Of a stretch of 64,000 bases of DNA, positions 22,976 to 34,279 are shown in pieces. The stretch comes from Bacteroidales bacterium (GTDB lineage: Bacteria; Bacteroidota; Bacteroidia; Bacteroidales; Tenuifilaceae), in the NCBI GenBank assembly GCA_020636835.1, contig JACJXC010000005.1, positions 452,252 to 516,251 on the forward strand, in the 5' to 3' direction. Both the position numbers and the translations under genes were made by a program. Every line of letters starts with the position of its first letter. Position 1 is the stretch's first letter. The notes below the pieces were generated by a model. That model did no database searches. It had not been told where the DNA came from and saw nothing but the letters and a program-made list of their open reading frames with translations.

Positions 22976-24661
22976 ATGGAAAAAAAAATAATACTCGTAT
23001 TAACGCTACTACTATTTGAATTGGGCGGATTGATTGCCCAGAATCACAATCATGAAAACTACACGAAAGACTCCATTGCCATTGAAACACAACTAGATTC
23101 CATTGAAAAATTCATCAACTATAACGAGCGCGAAACCGCATATCGCTCTGTACTAGAAGGCCTCAAGAAATACTCAAACACAAGTTACAGAATTGGAAAG
23201 GTAAAGTTGTTGGAAAGAGCCTCAACGCTAAATAGCCACTACGAATTTAATCTCGACAGCAGTGTTTACTACCTCAACGAAATGCTAAAATTATCGACCG
23301 AAATTGGGTTTGAGAAAGGGATTCTATGGTACGAACATTCGCTAGGCAAAGTGTACTATGTACAAAAGGATTACTCCAACGCCCAAAAGTTTTTCGAAAG
23401 TGCCTACAAAAAATCGATCGATTTAAACGACAGCGTTAGCATGGCCGATATACTTGCCATACTATCGAACGTACAAATTATTAACAACGATTACAACGGG
23501 GCAAAACAATCGATACGTGAAGCACTGGAGATAACCAAGTACTACAACATGGAGCGAACCGACATTATGCTTTACGACAGGCTAGCCAGAATTTTTGAAG
23601 AAGGAAAACAATACGACAGCTCCTTGTTTTACTATAAAAAAGCATTAGAAATATCGAAATCAATAAAAAGCCGACAAGGAATAATAACCTCGGAATTTAA
23701 CATTGCATACCTTGCCTACCTCCAAAACCCCAATATCGACATTGCCCGAAAGCTCAGAGAGGTAATGCAGCAAACCAAACAGGAAGGATTTATCCGACTT
23801 TACATCAACGCAGGCTACATTCTTTCCGATGTTTATGAAGAGAAGAAGGACTTCGAAAAAGCATACACTACCTATAGGGAAATCAAGAACTTCGAGGATT
23901 CACTCATTGGGAACGAGAGAGTTCGCAAAGTGGTGGAGCGCGAATCGTCGTTCTACCTCAACCAGAAAGAAATTGAGAATCAACAACTATTAAAAGATGC
24001 CGAAATCAGGGAACTCGCGCTCTATAACCGCAAGGTAATAATCTACTTCACCGCGTTTACATTAATTATCAGTGTTTTCTTTTTAAGCAATATTTACAAG
24101 AAGTATAAAGTTATCCGAAACAATCTGATAGTAATCCGGAATAAGGATCGGATTATATTTGAACAAGAAAAAGAGCTTATACAGAACGAAAAAGAGCTAA
24201 TTGAACAAAAACTGGAACTCCAGAACAAGGAGCTCTCCAGCAAACTGATGAAAATATATCAGCATCAGGAAATCATTAACAATATAACATCGGAACTGGT
24301 TAAACTTAAGAACGAACTGGCCTCTATCCCAAAAGGAAGTAAGGAGGCCCCAAGTAAGATTCAGACTATTATAAATCAAATAAAGACATCGAATAACGAG
24401 CAACTCTGGGACGAGTTTGAAACAACGTTCAACGAAACCAACCCCGATTACCTGAAAAGGTTATCGGAAAAATTCCCGGAGTTAACTCCTAACGACATAA
24501 AACTCTGCATATTCCTAAATATGAACCTCAGGAGCAAGGAAATATCAGTAATTACACAACAAAACACCAAAACCATCGAGGTGGCCAGAACCCGACTCCG
24601 TAAAAAACTAGGCCTAGGCAACACCAACTCTAACATCACTGCATTCCTAAAACAAATTTAG
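22976..24661 (+). CDS. TPR-repeat membrane regulator with LuxR-like HTH
   Basis: This 561-residue protein starts at the ATG at 22976. A longer TTG start at 22943 would begin inside a -7-like TATATTTG (22938-22945) and is not used here. A signal segment (KKIILVLTLLLFELGG) leads into tetratricopeptide repeats over about 40-350. One membrane helix (VIIYFTAFTLIISVFFLSNIY) is followed by a long Glu/Lys coiled coil and a C-terminal helix-turn-helix (LTPNDIKLCIFLNMN...EVARTRLRKKLGL). Such periplasmic-TPR/cytoplasmic-HTH proteins are common in Bacteroidota; ligand and targets are unknown. It precedes the giant secreted protease and may control it. Confidence 0.82.
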   Translation: MEKKIILVLTLLLFELGGLIAQNHNHENYTKDSIAIETQLDSIEKFINYNERETAYRSVLEGLKKYSNTSYRIGKVKLLERASTLNSHYEFNLDSSVYYLNEMLKLSTEIGFEKGILWYEHSLGKVYYVQKDYSNAQKFFESAYKKSIDLNDSVSMADILAILSNVQIINNDYNGAKQSIREALEITKYYNMERTDIMLYDRLARIFEEGKQYDSSLFYYKKALEISKSIKSRQGIITSEFNIAYLAYLQNPNIDIARKLREVMQQTKQEGFIRLYINAGYILSDVYEEKKDFEKAYTTYREIKNFEDSLIGNERVRKVVERESSFYLNQKEIENQQLLKDAEIRELALYNRKVIIYFTAFTLIISVFFLSNIYKKYKVIRNNLIVIRNKDRIIFEQEKELIQNEKELIEQKLELQNKELSSKLMKIYQHQEIINNITSELVKLKNELASIPKGSKEAPSKIQTIINQIKTSNNEQLWDEFETTFNETNPDYLKRLSEKFPELTPNDIKLCIFLNMNLRSKEISVITQQNTKTIEVARTRLRKKLGLGNTNSNITAFLKQI

Positions 24662-24904
24662 GGAAGCAATCCGAATCAATTCACCCGAAAAAAATCAAAA
24701 CCACTCCCATCAAAAACAATGTAATAACACAAAACCCCATCAAAAATAACAAATCACTGAAAAACAATATATTAACAAATAGAAGTAGATACCATGTAGT
24801 GGTAATGTAGTGTTTTTTGATACCCAAAAACCACCCCAATTCAATCTATTTTTTCATTCTTTGTGGGTTTTATAAACCTAAATGTTTAACCTAAACATCA
24901 AACC

Positions 24905-27900
24905 ATGAAAAAGATTTACCTGCTTGGGGTGTTTCTCATCCTGGCGGTTATAACCTTTGCACAAAAGGAGATACTGCTGGGGTCGGGGAAGATAAAACCC
25001 AAGGAAAATGTCAAAGAATTTATTTACGGGAAACAAAACCTCCCCGAGAGTACTGCCTATAAGGGCGAATACTACGTGGTGGTTCAGTTCAACTCCATCC
25101 CAACTAAAAAGGAGAAAGAGGCTCTAAAGGCTAAAGGAATTGAACTGAAATCGTACATTCAGGACAGAATGTACTACGCAACAATAAAAAAGGATGCTAA
25201 GAGTAGCGTTGCGAACACCCTGAAATCGACATCAATCCGGAGTATTCTGGCTGTCGATCCGCTATGGAAAATCGAAAAGAGTGTTTATGCCGGCAATATC
25301 CCCGAACACGCAAAAGGAAGTGAGGATATGGCAAAAATTGAGGTGCTATACTTCGACAACAGCGACCTTAATGACATAAAGAGCTACTTAGCGGCAAAAG
25401 GCTTAAAAAACATTAAGTACGCAACTGAATTCAACTCAATCAGCCTAGAAATCCCCCTTAACCAGGTTAATGAACTGGCTAAACAGCCCTGGGTGAAGTG
25501 GATTGAGTTCACTGCCGCACCCGCAGAACTTGAAAACGTTAGGGGACGCAGCATGTCGCGCTCAAATATCCTTGGGCAAACAGCACTAGGCGGCCGAGGA
25601 TTAACCGGCAAAGGCGTAAACGTAGGGATTTGGGATGGTAGCATTGAGGCTCACCCCGACCTAGGCAATCGACTAATAACTAAGGAGTTTGAAACAGCAA
25701 GTGAGCATGGACAGCATACCTCGGGAACACTTACGGGTGCAGGACTACTCGACCCAAAGGCCAAAGGGATGGCTCCGGAGGCAACGCTTTACGCATGGAA
25801 CTTCAACGGCACTCAGAATGGGCTATCGACACAACAGGAGATGCTAATCTCTGCTCGCGATCACAACGTTGTTATCACATCTAACTCGTACGGAGTAGGT
25901 ATGAATGCAACTACGTGCGCTACACCAAGTTCGTACAACGCAGCAGACCTTCAACTGGATCAACTACAGAATATGTACCCTTCGCTTCTGCATGTTTTCT
26001 CGGCAGGAAACGATCAGGAAGATTGCTTGGAATCTACCGGTTCCCGATATGGAACATCTACTAAACGTGCCAAAAACTCAATTTTTGTAGGGGCACTCGA
26101 TCAGCTAACCGGAATGACCTATTTTAGCAGTTGGGGCCCAATGAACGATGGAAGAATCCTACCCCATATCTCGGCATTCGGCGATTATGTTTATTCTACG
26201 GTTTACGGCAACAAATATGCCGACGACATTTGGAGTGGAACATCAATGGCCTGCCCTAACGTTTCGGGAACGTCCACACTTCTATACCAACGCTATAAGC
26301 AGATATACGGAACCAATCCTATATCATCATTAATTAAAGGTGCGCTTCTCAACTCGGCCGAAGATAAAGGAAATCCTGGCCCCGACTACCAATTTGGTTA
26401 CGGAGCAATGGATGGGTTACGTGCAGTTGAAATAATTGAGAAGAACAGATTCTTTATTAACACAATCGAAAACGGCGAAGAGGCAACCCATACAATTACA
26501 GTACCCGCTGGTGCAAAAGAACTTAGGGTAATGCTTGTGTGGACAGACGTACAGGGAGTATCCGCATCAAAGGCTCTAATAAACGATCTTAATATGTACG
26601 TTTATGGCGGTGGTGGTACATACACCCCTTGGGTTTTAAACCCTCAAAACCCCTCGGCAAATGCAACCGAAGGAATTGACAACCTAAACAACCAGGAACA
26701 GATTACCATTGCCAACCCTACCGCAGGCACCTACACAGTAAAAATTATGGGGTTCGAAGTACCTAGCGGCCCACAACAATACGCAGTGGTTTACGACTAC
26801 TACATGCCAACCCTTACACTTACCTACCCTAATGGTGGTGAAAAATTCAAACAAGGCGACAGCCCAATTGTTCGCTGGAATTCAATTGGATACACTGGCA
26901 CCTACACGCTTCAACTATCCACCGACAATGGAGCAACATTCCAAACCATTGCAACTAACATTCCAAATAACCAGAAGGACTACATCGTTACCCTTCCGAA
27001 TACCGTTACAAGCCAAGGATTAATCAGGGTTATTCAGGATGGAACAATGGACATTAGCGATGCAACATTTAGCATCATGGATGTACCTCAAAACGTACAA
27101 CTTGTTCCAGCATTGTGCAGTACAACCGGATGGCAACTGAAATGGGATGCAGTTACCGGTGCAACAAAGTACAAAGTGCTTAAAGCAAATGTAAATGCGG
27201 GTTCGTACACCGAAATAGGCGAAACAGCCTTAACCGCATTCGATTTGCCAGCCCTCGAATCCGAAAGGAACATCTACTCCGTTGCCGCAGTATCGGCCGA
27301 CGGAACTGTGGGCGAAAGGGCATACGCCGTTATGGCCAACCCCTCGCTTGGAGTAGATCTAAAAGCAATAGGCCTACCCTTTGAGGAGAAACTAATCCAG
27401 TTCCCCAGCAACTATGTGCAAGTATCGGCAGGTAACGGGGTAAAAACCTCCTACGAGCAAACCCTGTTTGAGTATAGTGGAGCACATATCATCAAAATGC
27501 TTGGTAACGAAACAACCACAACAACATGGAATGCAACTGGCGATCTGTTTGCCAACAATCCCGACGATGTTGCATCGGCAAAGATCTGCGAAATTGATGC
27601 CACCAATATCACCGGGAAACTGTGGTTTAGAATTGCCGCTTTAATGGCCAACACAGGAGCCGACAATGCCCGTTTCCGCGTACTCGCCAATGGTGTTCCT
27701 CTAACTAATACTTACGGGGATGCCGAAATTTCAAAGGTTGAAAGCGGTGAGAACATAATGTATTACGATTTGAGCAACAACGCTGGAAGCAAATTCTCGA
27801 TAGAATGCCAGGCCGTACTCCGCAATGCAAAGGACTCTCTGCAATTCGGGCACTTCCTACTATGGCAACCTAAGAACGATGTTAGCATTTCGAAACTTAC

Positions 27901-30900
27901 CGTACCAGCAGCATCGGCCACACTTAGCAATAGCGAAAGCATTACCATTGATGTTCGAAACAACAGCGGCGAAACCATTGGCAATATCCCAGTAAGTTAT
28001 ACCATTAATGGGGGAGTCATTGTTGAGGAGGTTATTGCAGGACCTATTGCTCCATTCGCAAAAACAACTTACACCTTCAGCAATAAGGCAGACCTATCGG
28101 AAGTAGATGTGCTATTCGAGATTACCGCTTCGGTACAGTACCCTGGCGACGAGGTAACGAGCAACAACTCGAAAACAGCCCAAACAACCCGAATTGGCGA
28201 TTACTACATTATGCCCAAAACCACAACAGGCAATACGCTTAAAGCAACCTCTACAATCAAACAATTTACCGACGATGGAGGGAAAGCGGCAAACTATAGC
28301 AATGGGGTAAAAGGTGCTGTTGTGATTGAACCCACAACCACTGGCAAAAAGGTGAAAATCAAGTTCGTGGAATTCAACCTCGAGAATAACTACGATAAGC
28401 TGATAATCCGCGATGGCGGAATGTCGTACTCCCCAATAGTTGCAACGCTAACGGGCAGCAGCATTCCCAATGACATTTACGCGCTTAGCAGCAATGGAAG
28501 TTTCCGGGTTGAGTTCACCTCCGACTCCGAAGGAACAGAAGCTGGATGGCTGGCAGAGGTAACCGAGGTTGACGCTTCGGCCGTTGTAACGGACAACACA
28601 TTCACAGTTAGTTCCAACAACATGAACGGGAACTACAGCATCCCTAGCAGCGTAAAAATATCGGTTAAAAACAATTCTACCGAGGAAGTAACCAATGTTC
28701 CGGTTCGTTACAAAATTGATAACGGAGTATGGGTAGAGGAGCAAATAGCATCTATTGCTGCTGGACAAACAAAATACCACACATTCAGCCAGCAAATCAC
28801 CATCCCCCAACTGGGTACTGAGTTCACCATAACCGTAGAGGTTCCAACAGCCGATGGTCTTATAACCGACAATACCTACGAAACTAAGATCAAGAGTGAT
28901 ATCTACTGCTTCCCCTACTCCAACTACTTGTCAACCTCGCCCTTCTATATTACCGAGGTAGAAAAAGCGGGAATTGTTAAGGCTACCGGTGCACCAACCA
29001 ATGCCTATGCACAGTATTACAGAGATATTGTATTCCCACTTTACAAGGATTTGAGCAACGAAACCCTAAACATCACCGTAAACTCACATCAGTACAGCGG
29101 TAAGATTGGCGTTTTTGTTGATTGGGACAACAATGGGGTATACAACGACGCCGGCGAAGGCCCATTTAGCGTGAATACTACCGACGGTGTTACATCGTAC
29201 AATATTCCGATAACTGTACCCACCTCAGCAGCAGCCGGGCAGTACTTTATGCGGGTTAGAGCATCGACCAATTCATCGACCGTTGACCCATGCCGCTCCG
29301 AGTACAGCAATAACGGAGAGGTAGAGGATTATACGGTTGAAGTAATTGAAAACTACCCGATAACCAAAGATGTTGCAATTACTGCAACAAACCTGGTAAG
29401 CGGATCAAACCTAACATCAACAGAAATAGTAAAGGCTACCATTATAAACAACGCATCGGTAGCTATTAACAATTTTGATGTGGCGTTTAAGGTTAATAGC
29501 GGCACAGAGATTAGGGAAACTGTTACTGCCACCATAAACCCATTCAGTTCGTACGAATATACGTTTACAGGGAAAGCAAACATGTTGGCAGCAGGCTCCT
29601 ATACCATTGAGATATACACACTGCTAGCTGACGACCAGGCTCCTGAAAACGATAAATTAACCACAACAATATTTAATGAGTCTCCCGCAGTTGATGGTTT
29701 CTTTGCACTTAACTTTGATGGAACCAATGATTTTGTAAATGCAGGGACATTAGGTAACACCAACCTTCAATCGTTCACCTACGAGGCATGGATTAACCCT
29801 GCCAGCTACGGTGGCTACGGAGGTCCAATTGGATTTGGCCGTCTGTTCGAAGGCAAGGCCGCAACCATATTCCTACATGGCGAAACCAATACTAACTACC
29901 CCGAGCACTGCCTTGTTGTTTCATCCATTGGCGGCGGAACATACTACACCGAGGCTAACTCAATTAACCTTAACGAATGGCAGCACATCGCAATCGCTTT
30001 CGACAATGGCTCCAAAGCGCTTAAGGTGTACCGCAATGGTATTGAAGTTCCTGTAGTAACTAAAACTGCGGCAACTACCATTGCCGACAATTCGGCTAAC
30101 AGCCTATTTATTGGCAATAACGCCTCTTTTGCAAGAGCATTCAAAGGTATGATCGACGAGGCTAGGGTATGGAGCGTTGTAAGAACCCAGGCCAACATTC
30201 AGGATGGAATGTACACACATCAAGCTGGCGAAACTGGCTTGGTAGCCGAGTTTAGGTTCGATGAAGGGCACTTCAACAGCAAAACCTACTCTGGAACTAT
30301 TCAGGCATCAATACTTAATGCCGATATAAGTGATTCCGAAAGCAGTATATGGGCTGTGCCAACCGTTGGCTTTGCTTCGTATGCTTTCGCATCACAAGTA
30401 ATAGACTGGGAGGAAGTCGCAGATAATCATTACAGAACAGAGGTAGCATCGGGGACGAACCTATCGACCCTGATAGCAGACTTTACACCCAACTACCCCA
30501 ACGCTACTGTTAAGGTAGGAACAACCGCCCAGGTTAGCGGCAGCACCCAAAATAACTTTACCAACTCGGAAACCACTCCGGTTGAGTACGATTTTACTGC
30601 TAGCATATTTGGGAAGACCCTGACCAACACCGTAAAAATCAGCGTCAAGGAAGAGCTGAGCAACCAGGCCGCGATGGAAACATTCAGCATTGCCTCGATA
30701 TCGCTGAACGCTTCACCGGCAAATCCAAACACAGTATTCGATGTGGATGGAGCAACCAACGTTACCGCACTGACACCCACATTCACATTATCGGCCGGTG
30801 CCAAAGCGTACATTAATGACGTTGAGATCACTTCGGGCTCAAAATCATTGAACTTCAGCAATCCTGTTGTATTTAAAGTAATTGCCGCAAACGGAAGAAC

Positions 30901-33900
30901 CGCAAACTACTACAACGTTTCGATCCGCAAAACGCAAACAATTACCTGGACTCCTGCATCGGTAACCAAAACTTATGGCGATGCCACCTTCACCCTCGAG
31001 GCTGCAAGCTCGGCTGGTGCTAACATTGTTTACACATCGAGCAACCCCGATATTATCAGCGTTGGGTTCAATAAGGCCACCATTACAGGTGTTGGTACTA
31101 CCACCATCACTGCATACCAGTATGGCGGTAATAATTTAGTGGCAGCAACACCGGTTGAGAAGGTATTCACTGTAAACAAAAAGCAGCTCACCGTAACCGC
31201 CGATAACAAAGCCATCGACTATACCGATGCAATTCCTGAGCTAACCATGTCGTTCGGCGGATTTGCAGAGGGTGAAGATGAGTCGGAAATCGACGTGCTA
31301 CCAACAATTAGCACCACGGCCGTTCAGGGCAGCGCTGCCGGTAACTATCCTATCACCCTTACAGGTGGAAGCGATAACAACTACGCGTTAACCCTTGTTA
31401 ATGGGACTTTAACCATCAACGATGTTAGCGTTTATGATGTTACCTTTAACGTAACCTTCAACAGCAACCCTGTGAATGGGGCTAGCGTTACGGTGAATGG
31501 AACCACCGCTCAAACCGATGCATCGGGAAACGCGGTTGTTCAACTAAAATCAGGCACATACAGCTACGAGGTTACAAATGCGGGCTGCGAGCCATACTCC
31601 GGAAACGTTACCGTGGGCAGCAGCAATACTACAGTTGATGTGGTTCTTGTGGCAACCCTACCAGTTTACACCATTACCTACACTACCGATGGTAACGGAT
31701 CTATTACCGGTAGTGCAACACAAAGCGTAAAACAAGGTCAGGATGGAACCGAGGTAACCGCGTTACCTAAACTGGGATACATCTTTGAACAGTGGAGCGA
31801 TGGCAACACCAACGCCACCCGCAAGGAGACCAACGTACAGAATGATATTACCATTACAGCGCAGTTTACCCTTAAAGCCTACACCTTAACCTATAATGCA
31901 GGTACAAATGGGGTGTTAACGGGGAATGCAAATCAAACTGTACAGCACGGCAATAGCGGTACCGAAGTATCGGTAACACCGAACACTGGCTACACCTTTG
32001 TTCAGTGGAGCGATGGCAACAAGGACAATCCGCGTACCGATGCCAACGTAATGGCCGATGTTAATGTAACCGCAGAGTACTCCAAAATTTACACCCTGCC
32101 ATACACTCAAACATTCGATGGAACTACTCTTCCTGAAGATTGGATGAATGTTGATAAAAATGCATCAGGTGGTGTGTGGGCGTTTAAAGCTGCTACAAAA
32201 GATAGCAAGTCTTTGACCGGATCCACAGCAAATCATGCAATCCTAGATAGCGACTTATATGGTTCTGGAAAAACACAGAATTCCGATTTAGTAAGTCCTA
32301 TGTTCGACCTTTCCTCATACTCAACTGTAAACTTAAAGTTTAAGCACTACTATAGACATTCCTATGGTTGCTCTGCAACACTATCGTACAGTATAAACGG
32401 AGTGGATTGGGTTCAAATAGGTGACAAATGGACAGCAAACACAGCTAACCCTACAACCTTTGAACAGGAAATAGCCGCCGTAGCCGGACAAAACAATGTT
32501 CGTTTCAAATGGAATTTTACTGGAACTTGGGGCTACTACTGGCTTGTTGACGATATCGAAATTACCGGAGCCGCTGCAGCCAGCGAGTACACAGTTACCT
32601 ACCGAGCTGGTGCTAACGGAACCCTTAGCGGTGCTACCGGCGGTGTAATTACCCAAACCGTTGCGCATGGTGCCAATGGCCCCGAGGTTACCGCTGTACC
32701 CGATGCGGGATATGCGTTCTACCAGTGGAGCGACGGTGTTACCGACAACCCACGTACCGACATCGTTGTTTCGCCAATTGATGTTACCGCGGAGTTTGGT
32801 AGCGATTGCGCCCCCATCACCTCAGTACCTTACATCGAGGATTTCAACGCGAAAGCATCAGCACCCGATTGCTGGAGCACACCCGAAAATGCAAGCGGGT
32901 TAAAATGGAGTGTAGGAGAAGGAAGCTATACCATCAGCTCGGGCTACAGCGCACACTTCGATGGTATGAGTGTAGGCTTCGGCAAAACCGAAACGGCAGA
33001 ACTTGTATCGCCCACATTCGATTTATCGGCACAAACCGAAGTGTACCTATCGTTCAGACATCTACACTACCCATTCTCGAGTAGCACAGCTAAAATTCTG
33101 TACTCAATGGATAACGGAAATAGCTGGACTGAACTTGGCGCCTGGACAGATGAAGCATGGATGGAACATTTCTGCAAGAAACTCCCTGCAACATCAGCGA
33201 CCATGAAGTTTAAATGGGTTGTTACGTGTACCGGAATGAACATTGGCTGGTACATCGACAATGTTGAACTACGCAACGAGGCTACAGTAATGCTCTCTTA
33301 CTCTGCACAGGAGGTTAAAGATGCCAACGACGATTGGATTTCTCTTGGAACAATAGAGGGAAATAGCGAGCAACTCATCGTTCTCGGAACAAGCGGAACC
33401 GCTGTAACTGCTGTACCAATTTCGGGCTACCACTTTGTGAAGTGGAGCGATGATAACACCGCAAACCCACGCATAGATACCGATGTTACCGTCAACGTAT
33501 CGGTTATAGCTCTGTTCGAAGAAGGCGCTGCTCCAACAACCTACACGCTAACCTACACCGCCGGAGCCAATGGCACTATTACAGGCGAAGCTACTCAAAC
33601 AGTAGCCGAAGGAGGTAGCGGTACCGAGGTAGAAGCTGTTCCTGCAACCGGTTACCATTTTGTGAAGTGGAGCGATGATGTTACCACCGCTAAGCGTACA
33701 GATGCCAATGTTACTGCTAATATTACAGTAACTGCCGAGTTCGCCATCAACACGTACACACTAACCTACACGGCTGGAGCTAATGGTTCTATCACTGGTA
33801 CTACTAGCCAAACTGTCGATCATGGTGCAAGTGGTGCCGAGGTGGAGGCTATCCCTAACTCCGGCTTCAAATTTACAAAATGGAGCGACGGGCTAACCAC

Positions 33901-34222
33901 AGCCAAGCGTACCGATGCCAATGTTACTGCTGACATCAACGTTACTGCAGAGTTTGAGGTGAATACCGAGGTGGAAAGCAATACCCTATCGAGTATTACG
34001 ATATACCCCAACCCCTTTACCAACAACGTAAACATTAAGAATACACAAAACGTAACTGAGGTTACTATCTCTGATATAATTGGCCACACGCTAATTAGGC
34101 AAAAGAACAACGGCAATGCAATAATCGCCATTGAAACCAACTCCCTGAAACCGGGAATCTACTTTGCCACAATTGTTTCGGACAACGGTAAAAAAATTGT
34201 TCGGAAGATTGTAAAGGAGTAA
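24905..34222 (+). CDS. Giant secreted S8 serine protease with T9SS sorting domain
   Basis: This 3105-residue mosaic has a signal peptide (1-19) and a subtilisin domain with D244 (GIWDG), H268 (EHGQH) and S447 (GTSMACP). Next come a P-like beta domain (about 515-640), Fn3/CARDB-like domains, a CUB-like domain (about 1100-1225), a GEVED domain (about 1335-1480) and a LamG-like domain (about 1600-1770). An MBG/YDG-type repeat (about 2010-2180) and a PEGA-like segment follow, then six InlB-B-like WSDG repeats with two MAM/anchor-J-like domains between them (2250-3020). A type A T9SS sorting domain (YPNPFTNNVNI..., about 3024-3105) ends it. It is predicted to be exported and attached to the cell surface. 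Domain borders are estimates. Confidence 0.92.
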   Translation: MKKIYLLGVFLILAVITFAQKEILLGSGKIKPKENVKEFIYGKQNLPESTAYKGEYYVVVQFNSIPTKKEKEALKAKGIELKSYIQDRMYYATIKKDAKSSVANTLKSTSIRSILAVDPLWKIEKSVYAGNIPEHAKGSEDMAKIEVLYFDNSDLNDIKSYLAAKGLKNIKYATEFNSISLEIPLNQVNELAKQPWVKWIEFTAAPAELENVRGRSMSRSNILGQTALGGRGLTGKGVNVGIWDGSIEAHPDLGNRLITKEFETASEHGQHTSGTLTGAGLLDPKAKGMAPEATLYAWNFNGTQNGLSTQQEMLISARDHNVVITSNSYGVGMNATTCATPSSYNAADLQLDQLQNMYPSLLHVFSAGNDQEDCLESTGSRYGTSTKRAKNSIFVGALDQLTGMTYFSSWGPMNDGRILPHISAFGDYVYSTVYGNKYADDIWSGTSMACPNVSGTSTLLYQRYKQIYGTNPISSLIKGALLNSAEDKGNPGPDYQFGYGAMDGLRAVEIIEKNRFFINTIENGEEATHTITVPAGAKELRVMLVWTDVQGVSASKALINDLNMYVYGGGGTYTPWVLNPQNPSANATEGIDNLNNQEQITIANPTAGTYTVKIMGFEVPSGPQQYAVVYDYYMPTLTLTYPNGGEKFKQGDSPIVRWNSIGYTGTYTLQLSTDNGATFQTIATNIPNNQKDYIVTLPNTVTSQGLIRVIQDGTMDISDATFSIMDVPQNVQLVPALCSTTGWQLKWDAVTGATKYKVLKANVNAGSYTEIGETALTAFDLPALESERNIYSVAAVSADGTVGERAYAVMANPSLGVDLKAIGLPFEEKLIQFPSNYVQVSAGNGVKTSYEQTLFEYSGAHIIKMLGNETTTTTWNATGDLFANNPDDVASAKICEIDATNITGKLWFRIAALMANTGADNARFRVLANGVPLTNTYGDAEISKVESGENIMYYDLSNNAGSKFSIECQAVLRNAKDSLQFGHFLLWQPKNDVSISKLTVPAASATLSNSESITIDVRNNSGETIGNIPVSYTINGGVIVEEVIAGPIAPFAKTTYTFSNKADLSEVDVLFEITASVQYPGDEVTSNNSKTAQTTRIGDYYIMPKTTTGNTLKATSTIKQFTDDGGKAANYSNGVKGAVVIEPTTTGKKVKIKFVEFNLENNYDKLIIRDGGMSYSPIVATLTGSSIPNDIYALSSNGSFRVEFTSDSEGTEAGWLAEVTEVDASAVVTDNTFTVSSNNMNGNYSIPSSVKISVKNNSTEEVTNVPVRYKIDNGVWVEEQIASIAAGQTKYHTFSQQITIPQLGTEFTITVEVPTADGLITDNTYETKIKSDIYCFPYSNYLSTSPFYITEVEKAGIVKATGAPTNAYAQYYRDIVFPLYKDLSNETLNITVNSHQYSGKIGVFVDWDNNGVYNDAGEGPFSVNTTDGVTSYNIPITVPTSAAAGQYFMRVRASTNSSTVDPCRSEYSNNGEVEDYTVEVIENYPITKDVAITATNLVSGSNLTSTEIVKATIINNASVAINNFDVAFKVNSGTEIRETVTATINPFSSYEYTFTGKANMLAAGSYTIEIYTLLADDQAPENDKLTTTIFNESPAVDGFFALNFDGTNDFVNAGTLGNTNLQSFTYEAWINPASYGGYGGPIGFGRLFEGKAATIFLHGETNTNYPEHCLVVSSIGGGTYYTEANSINLNEWQHIAIAFDNGSKALKVYRNGIEVPVVTKTAATTIADNSANSLFIGNNASFARAFKGMIDEARVWSVVRTQANIQDGMYTHQAGETGLVAEFRFDEGHFNSKTYSGTIQASILNADISDSESSIWAVPTVGFASYAFASQVIDWEEVADNHYRTEVASGTNLSTLIADFTPNYPNATVKVGTTAQVSGSTQNNFTNSETTPVEYDFTASIFGKTLTNTVKISVKEELSNQAAMETFSIASISLNASPANPNTVFDVDGATNVTALTPTFTLSAGAKAYINDVEITSGSKSLNFSNPVVFKVIAANGRTANYYNVSIRKTQTITWTPASVTKTYGDATFTLEAASSAGANIVYTSSNPDIISVGFNKATITGVGTTTITAYQYGGNNLVAATPVEKVFTVNKKQLTVTADNKAIDYTDAIPELTMSFGGFAEGEDESEIDVLPTISTTAVQGSAAGNYPITLTGGSDNNYALTLVNGTLTINDVSVYDVTFNVTFNSNPVNGASVTVNGTTAQTDASGNAVVQLKSGTYSYEVTNAGCEPYSGNVTVGSSNTTVDVVLVATLPVYTITYTTDGNGSITGSATQSVKQGQDGTEVTALPKLGYIFEQWSDGNTNATRKETNVQNDITITAQFTLKAYTLTYNAGTNGVLTGNANQTVQHGNSGTEVSVTPNTGYTFVQWSDGNKDNPRTDANVMADVNVTAEYSKIYTLPYTQTFDGTTLPEDWMNVDKNASGGVWAFKAATKDSKSLTGSTANHAILDSDLYGSGKTQNSDLVSPMFDLSSYSTVNLKFKHYYRHSYGCSATLSYSINGVDWVQIGDKWTANTANPTTFEQEIAAVAGQNNVRFKWNFTGTWGYYWLVDDIEITGAAAASEYTVTYRAGANGTLSGATGGVITQTVAHGANGPEVTAVPDAGYAFYQWSDGVTDNPRTDIVVSPIDVTAEFGSDCAPITSVPYIEDFNAKASAPDCWSTPENASGLKWSVGEGSYTISSGYSAHFDGMSVGFGKTETAELVSPTFDLSAQTEVYLSFRHLHYPFSSSTAKILYSMDNGNSWTELGAWTDEAWMEHFCKKLPATSATMKFKWVVTCTGMNIGWYIDNVELRNEATVMLSYSAQEVKDANDDWISLGTIEGNSEQLIVLGTSGTAVTAVPISGYHFVKWSDDNTANPRIDTDVTVNVSVIALFEEGAAPTTYTLTYTAGANGTITGEATQTVAEGGSGTEVEAVPATGYHFVKWSDDVTTAKRTDANVTANITVTAEFAINTYTLTYTAGANGSITGTTSQTVDHGASGAEVEAIPNSGFKFTKWSDGLTTAKRTDANVTADINVTAEFEVNTEVESNTLSSITIYPNPFTNNVNIKNTQNVTEVTISDIIGHTLIRQKNNGNAIIAIETNSLKPGIYFATIVSDNGKKIVRKIVKE
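31666..33960 (+). repeat. Six InlB-B-like repeats in the giant protease
   Basis: Six units of about 70 residues share the pattern YT-TY-AG-NG-I-G, G-EV-A-P-GY-F--WSD(G/D), R-D-NV-A-I-VTAEF. They start near nucleotides 31666, 31878, 32590, 33300, 33540 and 33750. The last two are nearly identical, which suggests recent duplication. Confidence 0.85.
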
Positions 34223-34246
34223 GACAACCCTAACTCTCTCTATCCT

Positions 34247-34279
34247 GGAAGGTCGCGTTAAGCGACCTTCCTTATTTTT
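34247..34279 (+). terminator. Terminator of the giant protease gene
   Basis: A 10-bp perfect stem GGAAGGTCGC/GCGACCTTCC (34247-34256 with 34262-34271) with a 5-base loop is followed by TTATTTTT, 24 bases past the stop. Confidence 0.88.
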
